DNA from: CAVPTL01 sp963794415
GTDB lineage: Bacteria > Actinomycetota > Thermoleophilia > Gaiellales > JAICJC01
NCBI GenBank assembly: GCA_963794415.1
Contig: CAWCDI010000005.1
Location: forward strand, 297,560-361,559
Length of the DNA: 64,000 nucleotides
Reading direction: 5' to 3'
In this document: positions 8,397-18,043 of the stretch, one piece after another
Position numbering within the stretch: position 1 is the stretch's first letter
Layout of the letters: every line of letters starts with the position of its first letter
Position numbers and translations under genes: made by a program
The notes under the pieces: generated by a model
What the model was told of the DNA's origin: nothing
Seen by the model: the letters and a program-made list of their open reading frames with translations, nothing else
Databases searched by the model: none

Positions 8397-9359
8397 TTAC
8401 GAATCCGATTCCTCGGTCTCCAGCCCCGACATCGCAGCCGCCGGGTACCGGTCGCCTGCGGCAGCGCCTACCGGCACCGCCTCGTCGAGCCTCCGAAGCT
8501 CGATCGCCGAGAGCCTGATCGAGGCCGCCGCGACGTTCTGGGCGAGCCGCTCGGCGTTTCGCGTGCCCGGGATGGGCACCACGTCGTCGCCTTGCGCGTA
8601 GACCCAGGCGAGCGCCAGCTGGGCAGTGGTCACGCCCCGCTCGGCCGCCAGCTCGGCGAGCACGTCGACGAGGCCCAGGTTGCGCGTGAGGTTCTCGCCC
8701 TGGAACCGCGGGGTCTGCGTGCGGAAATCACCCTCGGGAAGATCGGCCGCCGACCGCAGCGAGCCGCTGAGAAGCCCGCGGCCCAGCGGGCTGTAGGCCA
8801 CCAGCTGGATGCCGAGCTCGCGCACCGCGGGCAGGAGCCGGGCCTCGACGTGCCGCTCGGTGAGCGAGTACTCCGACTGGATCGCGGCGAGCGGATGCAC
8901 GGCGTGCGCCCGGCGGACGGTGGCTGCAGACACCTCGGAGAGGCCGATGCCGCCGATCTTGCCCTCGTCGAGCAGCTCAGCCATGGCGCCGACGGACTCC
9001 TCGATGGGCACCGCGGGATCGCGCCGCGCGAGGTAGTAGACGTCGATGTGCTCAACGCCGAGACGCTCGAGCGAGGCCTCGCAGGCCCTGCGGAGATACG
9101 CGGGCGAGCCGTCATAGCGCATGCCGCCCGCGTCGCGGATCACGCCGGTCTTGGTCGCGATCCGCACCCTGTCGCGCACGCCGCGAAGCGCACGCCCGAC
9201 GAGCACCTCGTTGTGCCCGTTGCCGTAGAAGTCGCCGGTGTCGAAGAGCGTGACGCCAAGCTCGACTGCGGTCGCCACGGTGGCCTCGGACTCGGCGTCG
9301 TCCGCCGCGCCGTAGGAGCCCGAGAGGCCCATGCATCCATATCCCAGAGGTTGAGTCAT
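8397..9359 (-). CDS. Aldo/keto reductase with catalytic His replaced by Ala
   Basis: 320 residues, full-length (alpha/beta)8 aldo/keto reductase. Asp40 (FDTGDFYG), Tyr45 and Lys70 (IATK) of the catalytic tetrad are present. The fourth position, normally His in a YYLHR-type motif, reads YYLARRDP with Ala111. NADPH-site features near the C-terminus (PIPGTRNAERLAQN) are intact. The enzyme may have altered activity. It is divergent from a MarR regulator. The ATG at 9359 has -10 TACACT (9367-9372) 7 nt upstream and no SD, so it is probably leaderless. Confidence 0.9.
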   Translation of the reverse strand: MTQPLGYGCMGLSGSYGAADDAESEATVATAVELGVTLFDTGDFYGNGHNEVLVGRALRGVRDRVRIATKTGVIRDAGGMRYDGSPAYLRRACEASLERLGVEHIDVYYLARRDPAVPIEESVGAMAELLDEGKIGGIGLSEVSAATVRRAHAVHPLAAIQSEYSLTERHVEARLLPAVRELGIQLVAYSPLGRGLLSGSLRSAADLPEGDFRTQTPRFQGENLTRNLGLVDVLAELAAERGVTTAQLALAWVYAQGDDVVPIPGTRNAERLAQNVAAASIRLSAIELRRLDEAVPVGAAAGDRYPAAAMSGLETEESDS

Positions 9360-9360
9360 A

Positions 9361-9402
9361 ATCGTCAGTGTAGATGACGATCAGCGTCCCCACTGATACA
9401 CT
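9361..9402. promoter_or_regulatory. Overlapping divergent leaderless promoters with candidate MarR operator
   Basis: Two identical -10 boxes TACACT face outward: 9367-9372 on the minus strand (aldo/keto reductase, 7 nt to ATG) and 9397-9402 on the plus strand (MarR, 6 nt to GTG), the latter with a -35-like ATGACG at 9374-9379 and 17-nt spacing. A perfect inverted repeat ATCGTCA...TGACGAT spans 9361-9381 across the reductase -10, and ATCAG...CTGAT spans 9380-9397 next to the MarR -10. These are good candidates for MarR binding. Confidence 0.55.
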
Positions 9403-9408
9403 CGATCG

Positions 9409-9832
9409 GTGGACGTCCCGCCCGCTCTGTCCCACCACCTCGGCTTCCTGCTCAAGCACGCCCAGCTCGACCTGCGCGCGATCTCCGAGCCCGCACTCGC
9501 CGAGCTCGGGGTCACCGGCCGCGAGGCCGCCATCCTCACGCTCCTCGAGGATGAGGGCCCCCGCTCGCAGCAGCGGCTTGCCGACAGGCTGGAGGTGGAT
9601 CGCACCACCATGGTGGCGCTGGTGGACGCGCTCGAGCGAAAGCAGCTGGTCACCCGCCATCGAGACGCGGACGACCGCCGGGCCTACGCCCTGGAGCTGA
9701 CCGCCGAGGGCCGGCGCACCGTGGCCCGGAGCGAGGGCGTGATCGCCGCCGCCGAGCGGGAGTTCCTCGCGCCTCTTCCCGAAGCCGCAGCGCGAGCAGC
9801 TCGCCCGCATGCTCCTCAAGCTCATCCGCTGA
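9409..9832 (+). CDS. MarR family regulator (1-nt frameshift near the 3' end)
   Basis: About 140 residues after correction. The winged-helix core is clear: LGVTGREAAILTLLEDEG, QQRLADRLEVDRTTMVALVDALE, then the wing VTRHRDADDRRAYALELT. In the uncorrected frame the last 45 residues are non-homologous and the protein runs to 9924. Skipping one base near 9784 restores PQREQLARMLLKLIR and a TGA at 9830-9832, the usual MarR ending and length. It probably regulates the divergent aldo/keto reductase. GTG start, -10 TACACT 6 nt upstream, leaderless. Confidence 0.85.
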
Positions 9833-9893
9833 CCCGTCGGGTAGAGTGTCCGCCAAGCGTTCAACAGCCAGCGCTTAACCGTATGCGTGGGGT

Positions 9894-10550
9894 TTGCTGG
9901 TGGACGACGTCGAAGCTCAGCTGATGCAGCTTGTCGAGGAGACGCTTGCGCTCTCGCAGCCGCTGCTCGGCGCTGCCGGCGCCACCATCACGGCGGTCTC
10001 GGCCGGGGGCCCCAAGACCATCGCGTCGTCCAGCTCCCAGCTGACCGCCATCGACGAGGCCCAGTACCGGCTGGGCGCAGGGCCGTGCCTGGAGGCGGTC
10101 ACGGGGACGATCGTCACCGTGGACGACTTCGCGGCCGACTCCCGCTGGCCCAGCGTGGCCGAGGCGGCGGCGGCGGCCGGTGTCCAGAGCTCGGTCTCGG
10201 TGCCGATGCGCGCCGTGAACGGCTCGCTGAACGTCTACGAAGCCGGCACCGGGAGCCACGGGTCAGACCAGATCCAGCTCGCGGCCGCCCTCGCCCGCCA
10301 GCTCGAGACCGCGCTCGTGAGCATCGAGATGCACCGGCGCACGGCCGTCGTTGCCGAGCAGCTCACCGAGGCGCTCTCGTCACGGGCCGAGATCGAGCAG
10401 GCAAAGGGCATCCTCATGGCGCGAAACGGCATCGACGCCGACTCGGCGTTCGCTCAGCTTCGCGACCAGTCGATGTACGAGAACCGCAAGCTGCGCGTCA
10501 TCGCCGAGGAGATCGTGCGCCAGGCGGTCACGCCGAACTCGAGCCCGTAG
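9894..10550 (+). CDS. GAF and ANTAR domain RNA-binding regulator
   Basis: 218 residues. Residues 10-145 form a GAF sensor (YRLGAGPCLEAV, VPMRAVNGSLNVY). Residues 155-210 form an ANTAR domain (LSSRAEIEQAKGILMARNGIDADSAFAQLRD), which in this family binds hairpins in nascent RNA and prevents termination. GAF-ANTAR fusions are common in Actinobacteria. The start is uncertain: TTG 9894 is annotated and GTG 9900 is equally possible. It is not clearly coupled to a neighbour; the mRNA target is unknown. Confidence 0.85.
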   Translation: MLVDDVEAQLMQLVEETLALSQPLLGAAGATITAVSAGGPKTIASSSSQLTAIDEAQYRLGAGPCLEAVTGTIVTVDDFAADSRWPSVAEAAAAAGVQSSVSVPMRAVNGSLNVYEAGTGSHGSDQIQLAAALARQLETALVSIEMHRRTAVVAEQLTEALSSRAEIEQAKGILMARNGIDADSAFAQLRDQSMYENRKLRVIAEEIVRQAVTPNSSP

Positions 10551-10572
10551 AGCAAGGGCCGCGACCCGAGGA

Positions 10573-10665
10573 TTACGCGCCCGCGGTGGGCGTCGGCGCA
10601 TCGGGATGCGGCGGCGCGGGCGGGTTGGGCTCTTCGGGAACCGGAGTGGGGTTGGGATCTTCCAT
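10573..10665 (-). CDS. Possible proline-rich miniprotein
   Basis: A 30-residue open frame starting MEDPNPTPVPEEPNPP, with proline at almost every second or third position. Short Pro/Glu-rich proteins of this form occur in Actinobacteria, but there is no clear ribosome site or -10 box here and the composition could arise by chance in GC-rich DNA. It lies in the 151-nt gap between the GAF-ANTAR gene and the next convergent gene, which otherwise contains only a short CGCATC/GATGCG hairpin. Confidence 0.3.
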   Translation of the reverse strand: MEDPNPTPVPEEPNPPAPPHPDAPTPTAGA

Positions 10666-10701
10666 GCAGCCACCGTGCCCCCGCCACGCCCAGCGCAAAC
10701 C

Positions 10702-11040
10702 TCAGACGTCGGAGGGCGGCATCTCGCCGGGGAACTTCTCGACCACCCAGAAGTGATCGTGGCGCGAGTGCACGCGCTCGACGTCCTCGAAGACGTGGCC
10801 GGGCTTCACGATGAACTGGTTCGGGGCGGCATGGGAGTCGGCGTACTCGGACGCGGTCACCATCAGGGCGCCGATACAGTCGGCGTCGCCGCACTCGCAC
10901 ACGAACGGGACGAGGTCGCCGTCGCCCGCGACCGCCACGGCCTGCTGCTCGAGGCCCATGCGGCGGTTGTTGTAGTCGCGAAATGCCAGCTCGTTCTTGA
11001 CGAGCCGATCGCGGCGGATGGCGTCCCAGTCATCACTCAC
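10702..11040 (-). CDS. Conserved small protein with CxCxxxxC motif, unknown function
   Basis: 112 residues. The central FVCECGDADC contains three closely spaced cysteines, followed by MVTASEYADSHAAPNQFIVKPGH and a C-terminal HFWVVEKFP. This pattern recurs in uncharacterised actinobacterial proteins and could bind a metal; that is inference. GTG start with -10 TACCGT (11048-11053) 7 nt upstream and no SD, so leaderless. Confidence 0.75.
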   Translation of the reverse strand: MSDDWDAIRRDRLVKNELAFRDYNNRRMGLEQQAVAVAGDGDLVPFVCECGDADCIGALMVTASEYADSHAAPNQFIVKPGHVFEDVERVHSRHDHFWVVEKFPGEMPPSDV

Positions 11041-11055
11041 GCGATTTACGGTATC

Positions 11056-11931
11056 TCATGTCGGCTGCCGGCGCGGGGCAATTGCCGCAAGCACGTCCTC
11101 GAGCCGCTCGGCGCCGGCCGCATCCTCGGGCGTCGCGCCGCCGGCCGGCGACGCCGCGATGGCCTCGTAGGCGGCGGCGATGCCGGCAAAGACCGCCGGA
11201 GTGAGCCCCACCGTGGACTGGGTGGCGGCGATCTCCTGCATCTCGGCGATGTAGCGGTGCGCCTTGGACGCCGACATCGCCAGAAAGGGGGCGACGCCGT
11301 CGAGCAGCTCGGGAAACGACTCCGCCAGGTCGTCGCGCGCGTCGTCCAGCACACCGTAGGCCTGCGCGGTCACCAGCGCGTGGGCCAGGATCAGCGCCGT
11401 GCCCTTGTAGACCGACGCCGTGCACATCTTGAGCGCAGAGGCCGCCCCCAGCTCGGCGCCGACCACCTGGGCGTCCACGCCGTCGAAGCCCAGCGAGACC
11501 ACCTCGGCCGCGCGCGGGCCCGAGAGGTAGACGTGGGTGGATCCGGCCTCCCACGGCGGCGGGCCCGAGATGGAGCCATCGACGAGCGCGACGCCGGCGG
11601 CGCCGAGGATGGCCGCCACCCGATCGACGCTGGCGGGCGAGACGGCGTTCATATCGACCACGAGCGGGGGCCGGCCGCCCTCGCCCACCGCCTCGGCGAT
11701 GGACTGCGCGACCGCGACGGCCGATCCCGGCGGCACCACCGAGAGCACCACGTCGCTGGCCGCCACCACCGCGCGCAGGTCGGGCAGGAACTCGAACTCG
11801 GTGCGGGCCGAGAGGGCGGCCGTGCGCGGGCTGCGCCCGTCGAGCGTGGCGACCACGCGGTGGCCGCTTCGCACGAGCGTCGCCCCCAGCGCGCTTCCCA
11901 TCGCTCCCGGACTCACCACGCCAACGGCCAT
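11056..11931 (-). CDS. NAD(P)-dependent oxidoreductase, 6-phosphogluconate/3-hydroxyisobutyrate dehydrogenase-like
   Basis: 291 residues. The N-terminal Rossmann domain starts VGVVSPGAMGSALG, a variant GxGxxG. The substrate loop reads VDGSISGPPPWEAGSTHVYLSG and the C-terminal helical domain resembles the DUF1932 type (SALKMCTASVYKGTALIL, with the expected Lys). Substrate unknown. The ATG has -10 TAAGCT (11939-11944) 7 nt upstream and no SD. That promoter overlaps the last codon of the EamA gene upstream in the same direction. Confidence 0.85.
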   Translation of the reverse strand: MAVGVVSPGAMGSALGATLVRSGHRVVATLDGRSPRTAALSARTEFEFLPDLRAVVAASDVVLSVVPPGSAVAVAQSIAEAVGEGGRPPLVVDMNAVSPASVDRVAAILGAAGVALVDGSISGPPPWEAGSTHVYLSGPRAAEVVSLGFDGVDAQVVGAELGAASALKMCTASVYKGTALILAHALVTAQAYGVLDDARDDLAESFPELLDGVAPFLAMSASKAHRYIAEMQEIAATQSTVGLTPAVFAGIAAAYEAIAASPAGGATPEDAAGAERLEDVLAAIAPRRQPT

Positions 11932-11941
11932 GGGCGGAAGC

Positions 11942-12850
11942 TTACGCGACCGGCGCGACCTCGCTCTCGGCCGACCCGGGATCGCCGATCGCCTGCACGA
12001 CCACCGCCACGATCACGATCGCGCCGCCGATGAGCGTCGCCGCGTCGGGCCGCTCGTGGATGGAGATGAACACCCAGAGCGGGCCGAGCACCACCTCGAG
12101 CAGGGCGATGAGCGCGACCTCCGCGGCCGGGATCAGCCGCGCGCCGACGGTGAAGAGCGCGAGCCCCACGCCCATCTGCACCACGCCCATCGCGATCAGC
12201 AGGGCCAGATCCCTGGGGCCGACCGCCGACGCGGTGGCAAACGGCATGGCGATGCAGAACACGATCACCTGGGCCAGGCACGTCGCGGGGATCATCGAGA
12301 CGTCGCGCTGCTTTCGCGTGATCACGATCGCGACGGCAAACGACAGCGCCATGACGATCGAGAGCGTGTCGCCGACGGCGTCGAACCCGCTGGGGTCGCC
12401 CACCATCACCCCGACTCCGGCGAGGGCCACCAGCATCGCGATCAGCGAGCGGCGCGAGATCTGCTCCCCGAGGAACACCAGCGCGATGAGCCCGGCCATC
12501 ATCGGCGAGGCCGCCTGCACGAAGAGCACGTGGGCGACGGTGGTGTGGTTGAGCGCCACGATGAAGGTGCCCGACGCTGAGGCCATCGCGACCGCAACCG
12601 CGACGCCGGCCCAGCCGATGTCGAGGAACGGGCGCACCACCTTCCCGCGGTGGGCGACCACCGAGAAGACGAGCAGCGTGAGCCCGGCGAAGAGCGCCCG
12701 GCCGGCGAGCTGGGTCGCCACGTTCAGCGAGAGCTCGCGCTGCATGACTCCCGCGGTCGACCATGCGACGGCGCCGAGCGCGACCGCGATCTGGCCGCGC
12801 CGCCGGTCGCTGGCCGCGCGCTCCACCACAGTTGCCGGGGCGAGAGTCAC
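11942..12850 (-). CDS. EamA (DMT superfamily) transporter
   Basis: 302 residues with about ten hydrophobic segments in two repeated halves, as in EamA/RhaT-type drug-metabolite transporters (GAVAWSTAGVMQRELS in the first repeat; FTVGARLIPAAEVALIALLEVVLGPLWVFI near the end, the classic EamA signature). Likely exports a small metabolite. GTG start; -10 TAGGGT at 12859-12864 is 8 nt upstream, giving a leader of at most 1-2 nt. Confidence 0.88.
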   Translation of the reverse strand: MTLAPATVVERAASDRRRGQIAVALGAVAWSTAGVMQRELSLNVATQLAGRALFAGLTLLVFSVVAHRGKVVRPFLDIGWAGVAVAVAMASASGTFIVALNHTTVAHVLFVQAASPMMAGLIALVFLGEQISRRSLIAMLVALAGVGVMVGDPSGFDAVGDTLSIVMALSFAVAIVITRKQRDVSMIPATCLAQVIVFCIAMPFATASAVGPRDLALLIAMGVVQMGVGLALFTVGARLIPAAEVALIALLEVVLGPLWVFISIHERPDAATLIGGAIVIVAVVVQAIGDPGSAESEVAPVA

Positions 12851-12893
12851 AGCCCCGCACCCTAATCCATCGGTTTAGGCGAAGGGCTCTGCG

Positions 12894-15174
12894 GTGAATG
12901 CACACCCCGTGCAACAGCCCCCAGACGCCACCACCGAGCGGGTGCTGCAGACCACGAGCGCTGTCGCGCGTGCATTCGCGGCCGTGATCGTCAAGCTGCG
13001 CTACGTCGTGATCGCCGCCTGGGCGGTCGCAGCGGTGCTTGCCGCCACGCACCTCCCGGCGTTCGGGTCGGCCAACGGGCCGGTGGTGCAGCTGGTGCCG
13101 GCAAACGCCCCGGCGACGCAGGCGCTGGAGCAGTCGATCCGCCTCTTCAAGGTGCCGGCAGGCTCGGAGTTCGCGGTGGTCGAGCACGCCGACGGCGGCC
13201 TCTCGCCCGCGACCCAGGCGGCCGTGGTGCGCCAGGCGGTGCGGGCACGGGGCGTGGGCGGCATCCAGCTTGCCCTGCCGGTGGTGAACACCGCGGGGCT
13301 CTTCCCGTCGTCCAGGCAGCCCGGCACCACGGCGATCACGTTCCTCTACATGGATCAGTCGCTCCCGTTCTTCGCGCAGAGCCAGCGCGCCGAGGCCTAC
13401 GCCATCACCGCGCGGCGCAACGTCGGGAACGTCACGGGAGTCACCGGGGCCATCCCGGGCCAGCTCGAGCAGGGCCGGCTCATCGACGCGCACCTGAACG
13501 AGCTGGAGCTCGCGACCCTCGGCCTGATCGCCCTCATCGTGCTGCTCACCTACCGGTCGCTCGGCGCGCCGCTGGTGGCGATGGCGGCCATCGGCGTGGG
13601 CTTCCCGATCAACGTGTGGGCGCTCGGCGAGCTGAGCCGGCAGCTGAACGTGGTGGTGCCGCAGGAGCTCGACCCGGTGGTGGTGGCTCTGCTCCTGGGC
13701 GTGCTCACCGACTACTCGATCTTCTTCCTCTCGGGGGTGCGGGCGCGCCTGGCGGTGGGCGACGACCGGCGCGATGCCGCCCGAACGACAGCCGCGGAGT
13801 TCATGCCCATCATCCTCACGAGCGCCGTGATCCTCGCGGCGAGCCTGCTCTGCCTGCTGGTCTCGACGCTGGGCTTCTTCCGCGACCTGGGCCCCGCGCT
13901 CGCCCTGACGGTGGGGGTCGGCCTGGTGGTCGCGGTCACGCTCGTGCCGGCGCTCCTGGCGACGTTCGGGATGCTGGTCTACTGGCCCAACCGGCCGGAG
14001 GCGCGGCAGGAGCCCGACGTGCCGAGACCCGGGCTCGCCGGCCGGCTCCTCTCCCGTCGCTGGGTGGCGCTCCCCACGGTCGGTCGTCTGCCTCGCCGGC
14101 CTTGGCATCGCCGCCGCGCAGCTCAGCCACCTCCAGCTCGGCTTCGGGCAGATCAGCGACCTCCCGGCGAGCTCGCCGCCGAAGGTGGCCGCCCAGGCTG
14201 CCGCCCAGGGCTTTGCCCCCGGCATCCTCTCGCCCACCACGGTCATCATCCAGCAGCCCGGCGTCGCCGACCGCGAACGGCCGGAGCTCCTCCACATGCA
14301 GCAGCTGATCGGCGAGCAGGAGGGCGTCGCCGGGACGCTCGGCCCGCGCGATCAGCCCTCGCCGTCATCGCTCGGCGTGTTCTACTCGCCCGATGCGAGC
14401 GCCGCCCGGATCGTGGTGATCTTCAACCACGACCCGCTGGGCGCCTCCGGCATCACCGCGCTCAACCATCTGCGCGCCGCCATGCCGGGAATCGCGGCCG
14501 AGGCGGGGCTCCAGAGCGCGCGGATCACCTATGCCGGCGACACGGCGCTTGCGTCCGACACGGTGGACGACATCCACCGCAACACGTGGCGGGTGGCGGC
14601 GGTGGTGCTCGTGGTGAACCTGCTGCTCCTGATCGTGTTCCTGCGAAGCCTCACCGCGCCGCTCTTCCTGCTCGCCTCGAGCGTGCTGGCGGTGGGGGCG
14701 TCGCTCGGGCTCACGACGTGGATGTTCCAGTCGGTGCTCGGCCACGGCCAGCTCACGTACTTCGTCCCGTTCGTGGTCTCGGTGCTCCTGATCTCGCTGG
14801 GTTCGGACTACAACATCTTCGTCGTGGGCCGGATCTGGCAGGAGGCGCGCCTCAGGCCGCTGCGCGAGGCGGTTGCGATCGCCGCGCCCGAGGCATCACG
14901 CGCCATCAGGGCCGCCGGGATCACGCTGGCCGGGAGCTTCGCGCTGATCGCGATCATCCCGGTGCGGTCGTTTCGCGAGATCGCCTTCGCGATGGTGGTG
15001 GGGATCCTGATCGAGACGTTCGTGGTGCGCTCGCTGCTCGCGCCGTCGCTGATCACCGTGTTCGGGTACGCGAGCGGGTGGCCCGGGCGCGGGCTTCGGC
15101 CCGCTCAGGCGGCAGCGGAGCCGGTCAGCTCGGCGAGCACGCCGGAGCGATCCAGCACCACCAGCTCGTCGTAG
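12894..15174 (+). CDS. MMPL/RND family exporter (1-nt frameshift in the middle)
   Basis: About 759 residues when corrected. The first half has a TM helix (VIAAWAVAAVLAATH), a periplasmic domain and a TM bundle with LLLGVLTDYSIFFLSGVRARL. Near 14082 one extra G shifts the frame; skipping it joins RRWVALPTV to VVCLAGLGIAAAQL and the second half continues with GSDYNIFVVGRIW and a matching TM bundle. The two halves show the internal duplication typical of MMPL lipid exporters. The GTG start has SD AAGGG with 7-nt spacing. The 3' end overlaps the convergent glutaredoxin gene by 70 nt, unusually long, so the last 20 residues are uncertain. Confidence 0.85.
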
Positions 15175-15362
15175 CCGCCGATCGGATCGCCGTCGATCAC
15201 GATGAGCGGGATGGTGTGGCGCCGGGAGAGCTCCCACACGCGCTCGCGCAGCTCGCCGTACTCCAGCTCGACCTGGGTATAGGGGATCTCGCGCTCGGTG
15301 AGGAGCCGCTCGGCAGCGACGCAGTACGGGCACCAATCAGTTCCATAAAACTCAACAGCCAT
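15105..15362 (-). CDS. Glutaredoxin family protein
   Basis: 85 residues with redox motif Cys11-Pro-Tyr-Cys14 after FYGTDW, a cis-Pro region TIPLIVIDG and GGYDELVVL near the end, as in mycoredoxin/NrdH-like small glutaredoxins. Likely reduces disulfides or mixed thiols in the cytoplasm. The ATG has a good SD (AGGAAGGTGG, 3-4 nt upstream). Confidence 0.9.
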   Translation of the reverse strand: MAVEFYGTDWCPYCVAAERLLTEREIPYTQVELEYGELRERVWELSRRHTIPLIVIDGDPIGGYDELVVLDRSGVLAELTGSAAA

Positions 15363-15455
15363 GTTCCACCTTCCTCGTACTGCTTAAAACGTTGCGCAGT
15401 CAATGGTATTCCACCGTTGCAGGGATTCCACTCACGGCGTGCGAATGCAGGGAGC

Positions 15456-16091
15456 ATGGAAACTCCCCGCTCGTACCCAGCCCGGCTCGAAATCGACTAC
15501 CCGGCCCGCCAGCTCGATCGCGTCTCCAGCGTCTTTCGCATCTTCTGGGCGCTGCCGATCCTCTTTCTGATCGGCCTGATCGAGCACTCCGGGTACCAGA
15601 CGACGCGCATCGGCGATACCACCACCACGACGGTGGCGACGTCGGGCGGGACCCTGATCTTCCCGGTCGTGGCCATGCTGCTCTTTCGCAAGAAGTACCC
15701 CGGCTGGTGGTTCGACTGGAACCTCGAGCTCACGCGGTTCTCGACCCGGGTGTTCGCCTACGTCCTGCTGATGAACGACCAGTATCCCTCCACGGACGAG
15801 CATCAATCGGTGCGGCTGGAGCTCGACCGCCCCGACGGGCAGCAGCTCTCGCGCGGGCTCCCGCTGGTCAAGTGGATCCTGGCGATCCCGCACGCCATCA
15901 TCCTGCTCGTGCTCGGAGTGTTCGCGTTCTTCGTCGCGATCTTCGTGTGGTTTGCGATCCTCTTCACGGGCCGCTACCCGCTGGGGGCGTTCAACTTCAT
16001 GGTGGGATACTTGCGGTGGGGCCTGCGGGTGTCGGCGTACGCAGTCCTGCTCACGACCGACAGGTACCCGCCGTTCAGCCTGGAGGCCTGA
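15456..16091 (+). CDS. DUF4389 membrane protein
   Basis: 211 residues. Begins METPRSYPARLEIDYPA, then TM segments (IFWALPILFLIGLI, GTLIFPVVAMLLF), the motif RKKYPGWWFDWNLELTRFSTRVFAYVL, a soluble turn (YPSTDEHQSVRLELDRP) and paired TM segments ending FTGRYPLGAFNFMVGYLRW. This matches DUF4389 proteins, function unknown. ATG at 15456 with a purine-rich GGGAG only 2 nt upstream. The frame is open far upstream, but that part has no protein-like content. Overlaps the convergent acetoacetyl-CoA synthetase by 17 nt. Confidence 0.82.
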   Translation: METPRSYPARLEIDYPARQLDRVSSVFRIFWALPILFLIGLIEHSGYQTTRIGDTTTTTVATSGGTLIFPVVAMLLFRKKYPGWWFDWNLELTRFSTRVFAYVLLMNDQYPSTDEHQSVRLELDRPDGQQLSRGLPLVKWILAIPHAIILLVLGVFAFFVAIFVWFAILFTGRYPLGAFNFMVGYLRWGLRVSAYAVLLTTDRYPPFSLEA

Positions 16092-17983
16092 GCGCGAGGA
16101 ACGCGTCCAGGGCCTGCGGGTTCTTCAGGCTGTCGCGGCTGACCACCTGCTCGGGCGGCTCGCCCATCAGGATGCGCTTCACGGGGATCTCCAGGAGCTT
16201 CCCGCTGAGCGTGCGCGGCGCCTCGGGGATCGCGATCACGTCGCTCGGCACGTGCCGTGGTGAGCAGTCGCGGCGGATGCGCTTCTTCAGGCGCACCGCG
16301 AGTGCCGGCGTGAGCTCACCGCCGTCGCGCACCACCACGAACAGCGGCATCCAGTTCTCCTGGCCCTCGCGCGGGACGTCCACCACCACGGCGTCGGTGA
16401 TGTCGGGATCGGCCAGCACCACGCGGTAGATCTCGCTGGTACCCATGCGGACGCCGCCGCGGTTGATGGTCGAGTCGCTGCGCCCGTAGATCACGGCGCT
16501 GCCGCGGTCGGTGATCTCGATCCAGTCCCCGTGGCGCCACACCCCGGGGAACATCTCGAAGTACGACTCGCGGTAGCGCGAGCCGTCCTCGTCGCCCCAC
16601 AGGAAGAGCGGCATCGAGGGCAGCGGCTGGGTGATCACGAGCTCCCCCACCTCGTTGACGAGGCGCGTGCCGTCGGGGCTCCACGCCTGGATGTCGCAGC
16701 CCAGCGCGATGGCCTGCAGCTCGCCCTGGTAGACGGGGAGCGTCGGGCACGCCGCTCACGAAGGCGCTGCAGACGTCCGTGCCGCCGCTGGTGGAGAAGA
16801 GCCAGATGTCCGAGCCAAGGTGCTCGTAGATCCAGGCGAACGCCTCGGGCGAGAGCGGCGAGCCGGTGCTGCCCACGGCGTGCAGGGCCGAGAGGTCGCG
16901 GCCGTCGGCGGGCTCGATGCCGTCCTTCATCGCGCCCGCGAAGTAGGCGGCGCCGCCGCCGAACACGGTCATGCCGCTCTCGGCCGCCAGATCCCAGAGC
17001 GCGGTGCCGGCCGGGGTGCCGTCGTAGAGGATGATCGAGGCGTCGGTGAGGAGCACGCCGACGAGGTAGTTCCACATCATCCAGCCGGTGGTCGAGAACC
17101 AGAAGACGCGGTCGTCCTCGTGGGCGTCCACGTGGAAGTGCGCGTGCTTCAGCTGCTCGAGGAGCATGCCGCCGTGGCCGTGCACGATGCCCTTGGGCAG
17201 GCCGGTGGTGCCGCTCGAGTAGAGCACCCAGAGCGGGTGGGCGAACGGCACGCGCTCGAACTGGAGCTCCGCGCCGGCCGGGCCCAGGAACTCCTCCGGC
17301 CAGCCCGACCCGTCGAGGTATCCCAGCCGCACCACCGGCGTGCCGGGGAGCTCGGCCTCGATCGCCGCGACCTTCTCGGCGCAGTCGTGGTCGCGGCCGC
17401 CGTACACGTAGCCGTCGATGGCGAGCAGCACCTTCGGGCTGGTCTGGGCGAAGCGGTCGATCACGGTGCGCGCGCCGAACTCCGGCGCGGCGGCGCTCCA
17501 GATCGCGCCGAGCGATGCGGTCGCGAGGAAGGCCGCAAGCGTCTCGGGGATGTTGGGCATGAGCGCTGCGACGACGTCGCCCTTCCTCACCCCGAGGGCC
17601 TTCAGCCCGGTCCGCAGGCGGGCCGTCTCGCGGCGCAGGTCACCCCACGTCCAGGCCGCCAGCGGGCGCGACTCGGAGGCGTGCCGGATCGCGATGCGAT
17701 CGTCCGGCTTTCCCCGGAACATGTGCTCGGGGTAGCTCACCTCCGTGCCCGGGAACCACTCCGCGCCGGGCATCTGGCGCGAGGCCAGGACGGTGTCGTA
17801 GCCGCCCTCCACGCCGAACTCGTCCCAGATCGCGCCCCAGAACTCGTCGAGGTGCTCCACCGACCACGCGTGCAGATCGGCGTAGCGCTCGGGCAGGCCG
17901 CGCTCGCGCGCGAAGCGGGTCACGAGGGCACGCTCCACGCGCTCGGGCGATGGGGTCCACAATGGGGATGCAGCGCCGGTCAT
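16075..17983 (-). CDS. Acetoacetyl-CoA synthetase (1-nt frameshift)
   Basis: 635 residues after correction, near the family length of about 650. ANL-superfamily adenylating enzyme: YSSGTTGLPKGIVHGHGG (ATP loop), FWFSTTGWMMWNYLVG and WLFSTSGGTDVCSAFVSG are typical of acetoacetate-CoA ligases; the C-terminal domain has YGRSDSTINRGGVRMG and the catalytic-lysine region RTLSGKLLEIPVK. It activates acetoacetate to acetoacetyl-CoA. An extra base near 16744 breaks the frame between CSAFVSGVP and TLPVYQGELQA. The ATG has -10 TACCAT (17992-17997) 8 nt upstream and no SD. Confidence 0.88.
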
Positions 17984-18043
17984 CGGCCGAGATGGTATCC
18001 GCATGTGAACGCGCCCCGGCGCGTGACGATGAAAGAGGCGACG

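Noticed and set aside
10351..12033. A 560-codon plus-strand open frame
   Set aside because: It is antisense to the CxC protein and the dehydrogenase and composed of low-complexity His/Arg/Gly-rich sequence typical of GC-rich shadows.
12894..16091. A single 1065-residue MMPL-DUF4389 fusion protein
   Set aside because: The middle part is out of frame with the second half of the MMPL exporter; correcting one base separates two genes with the glutaredoxin gene lying between on the other strand.
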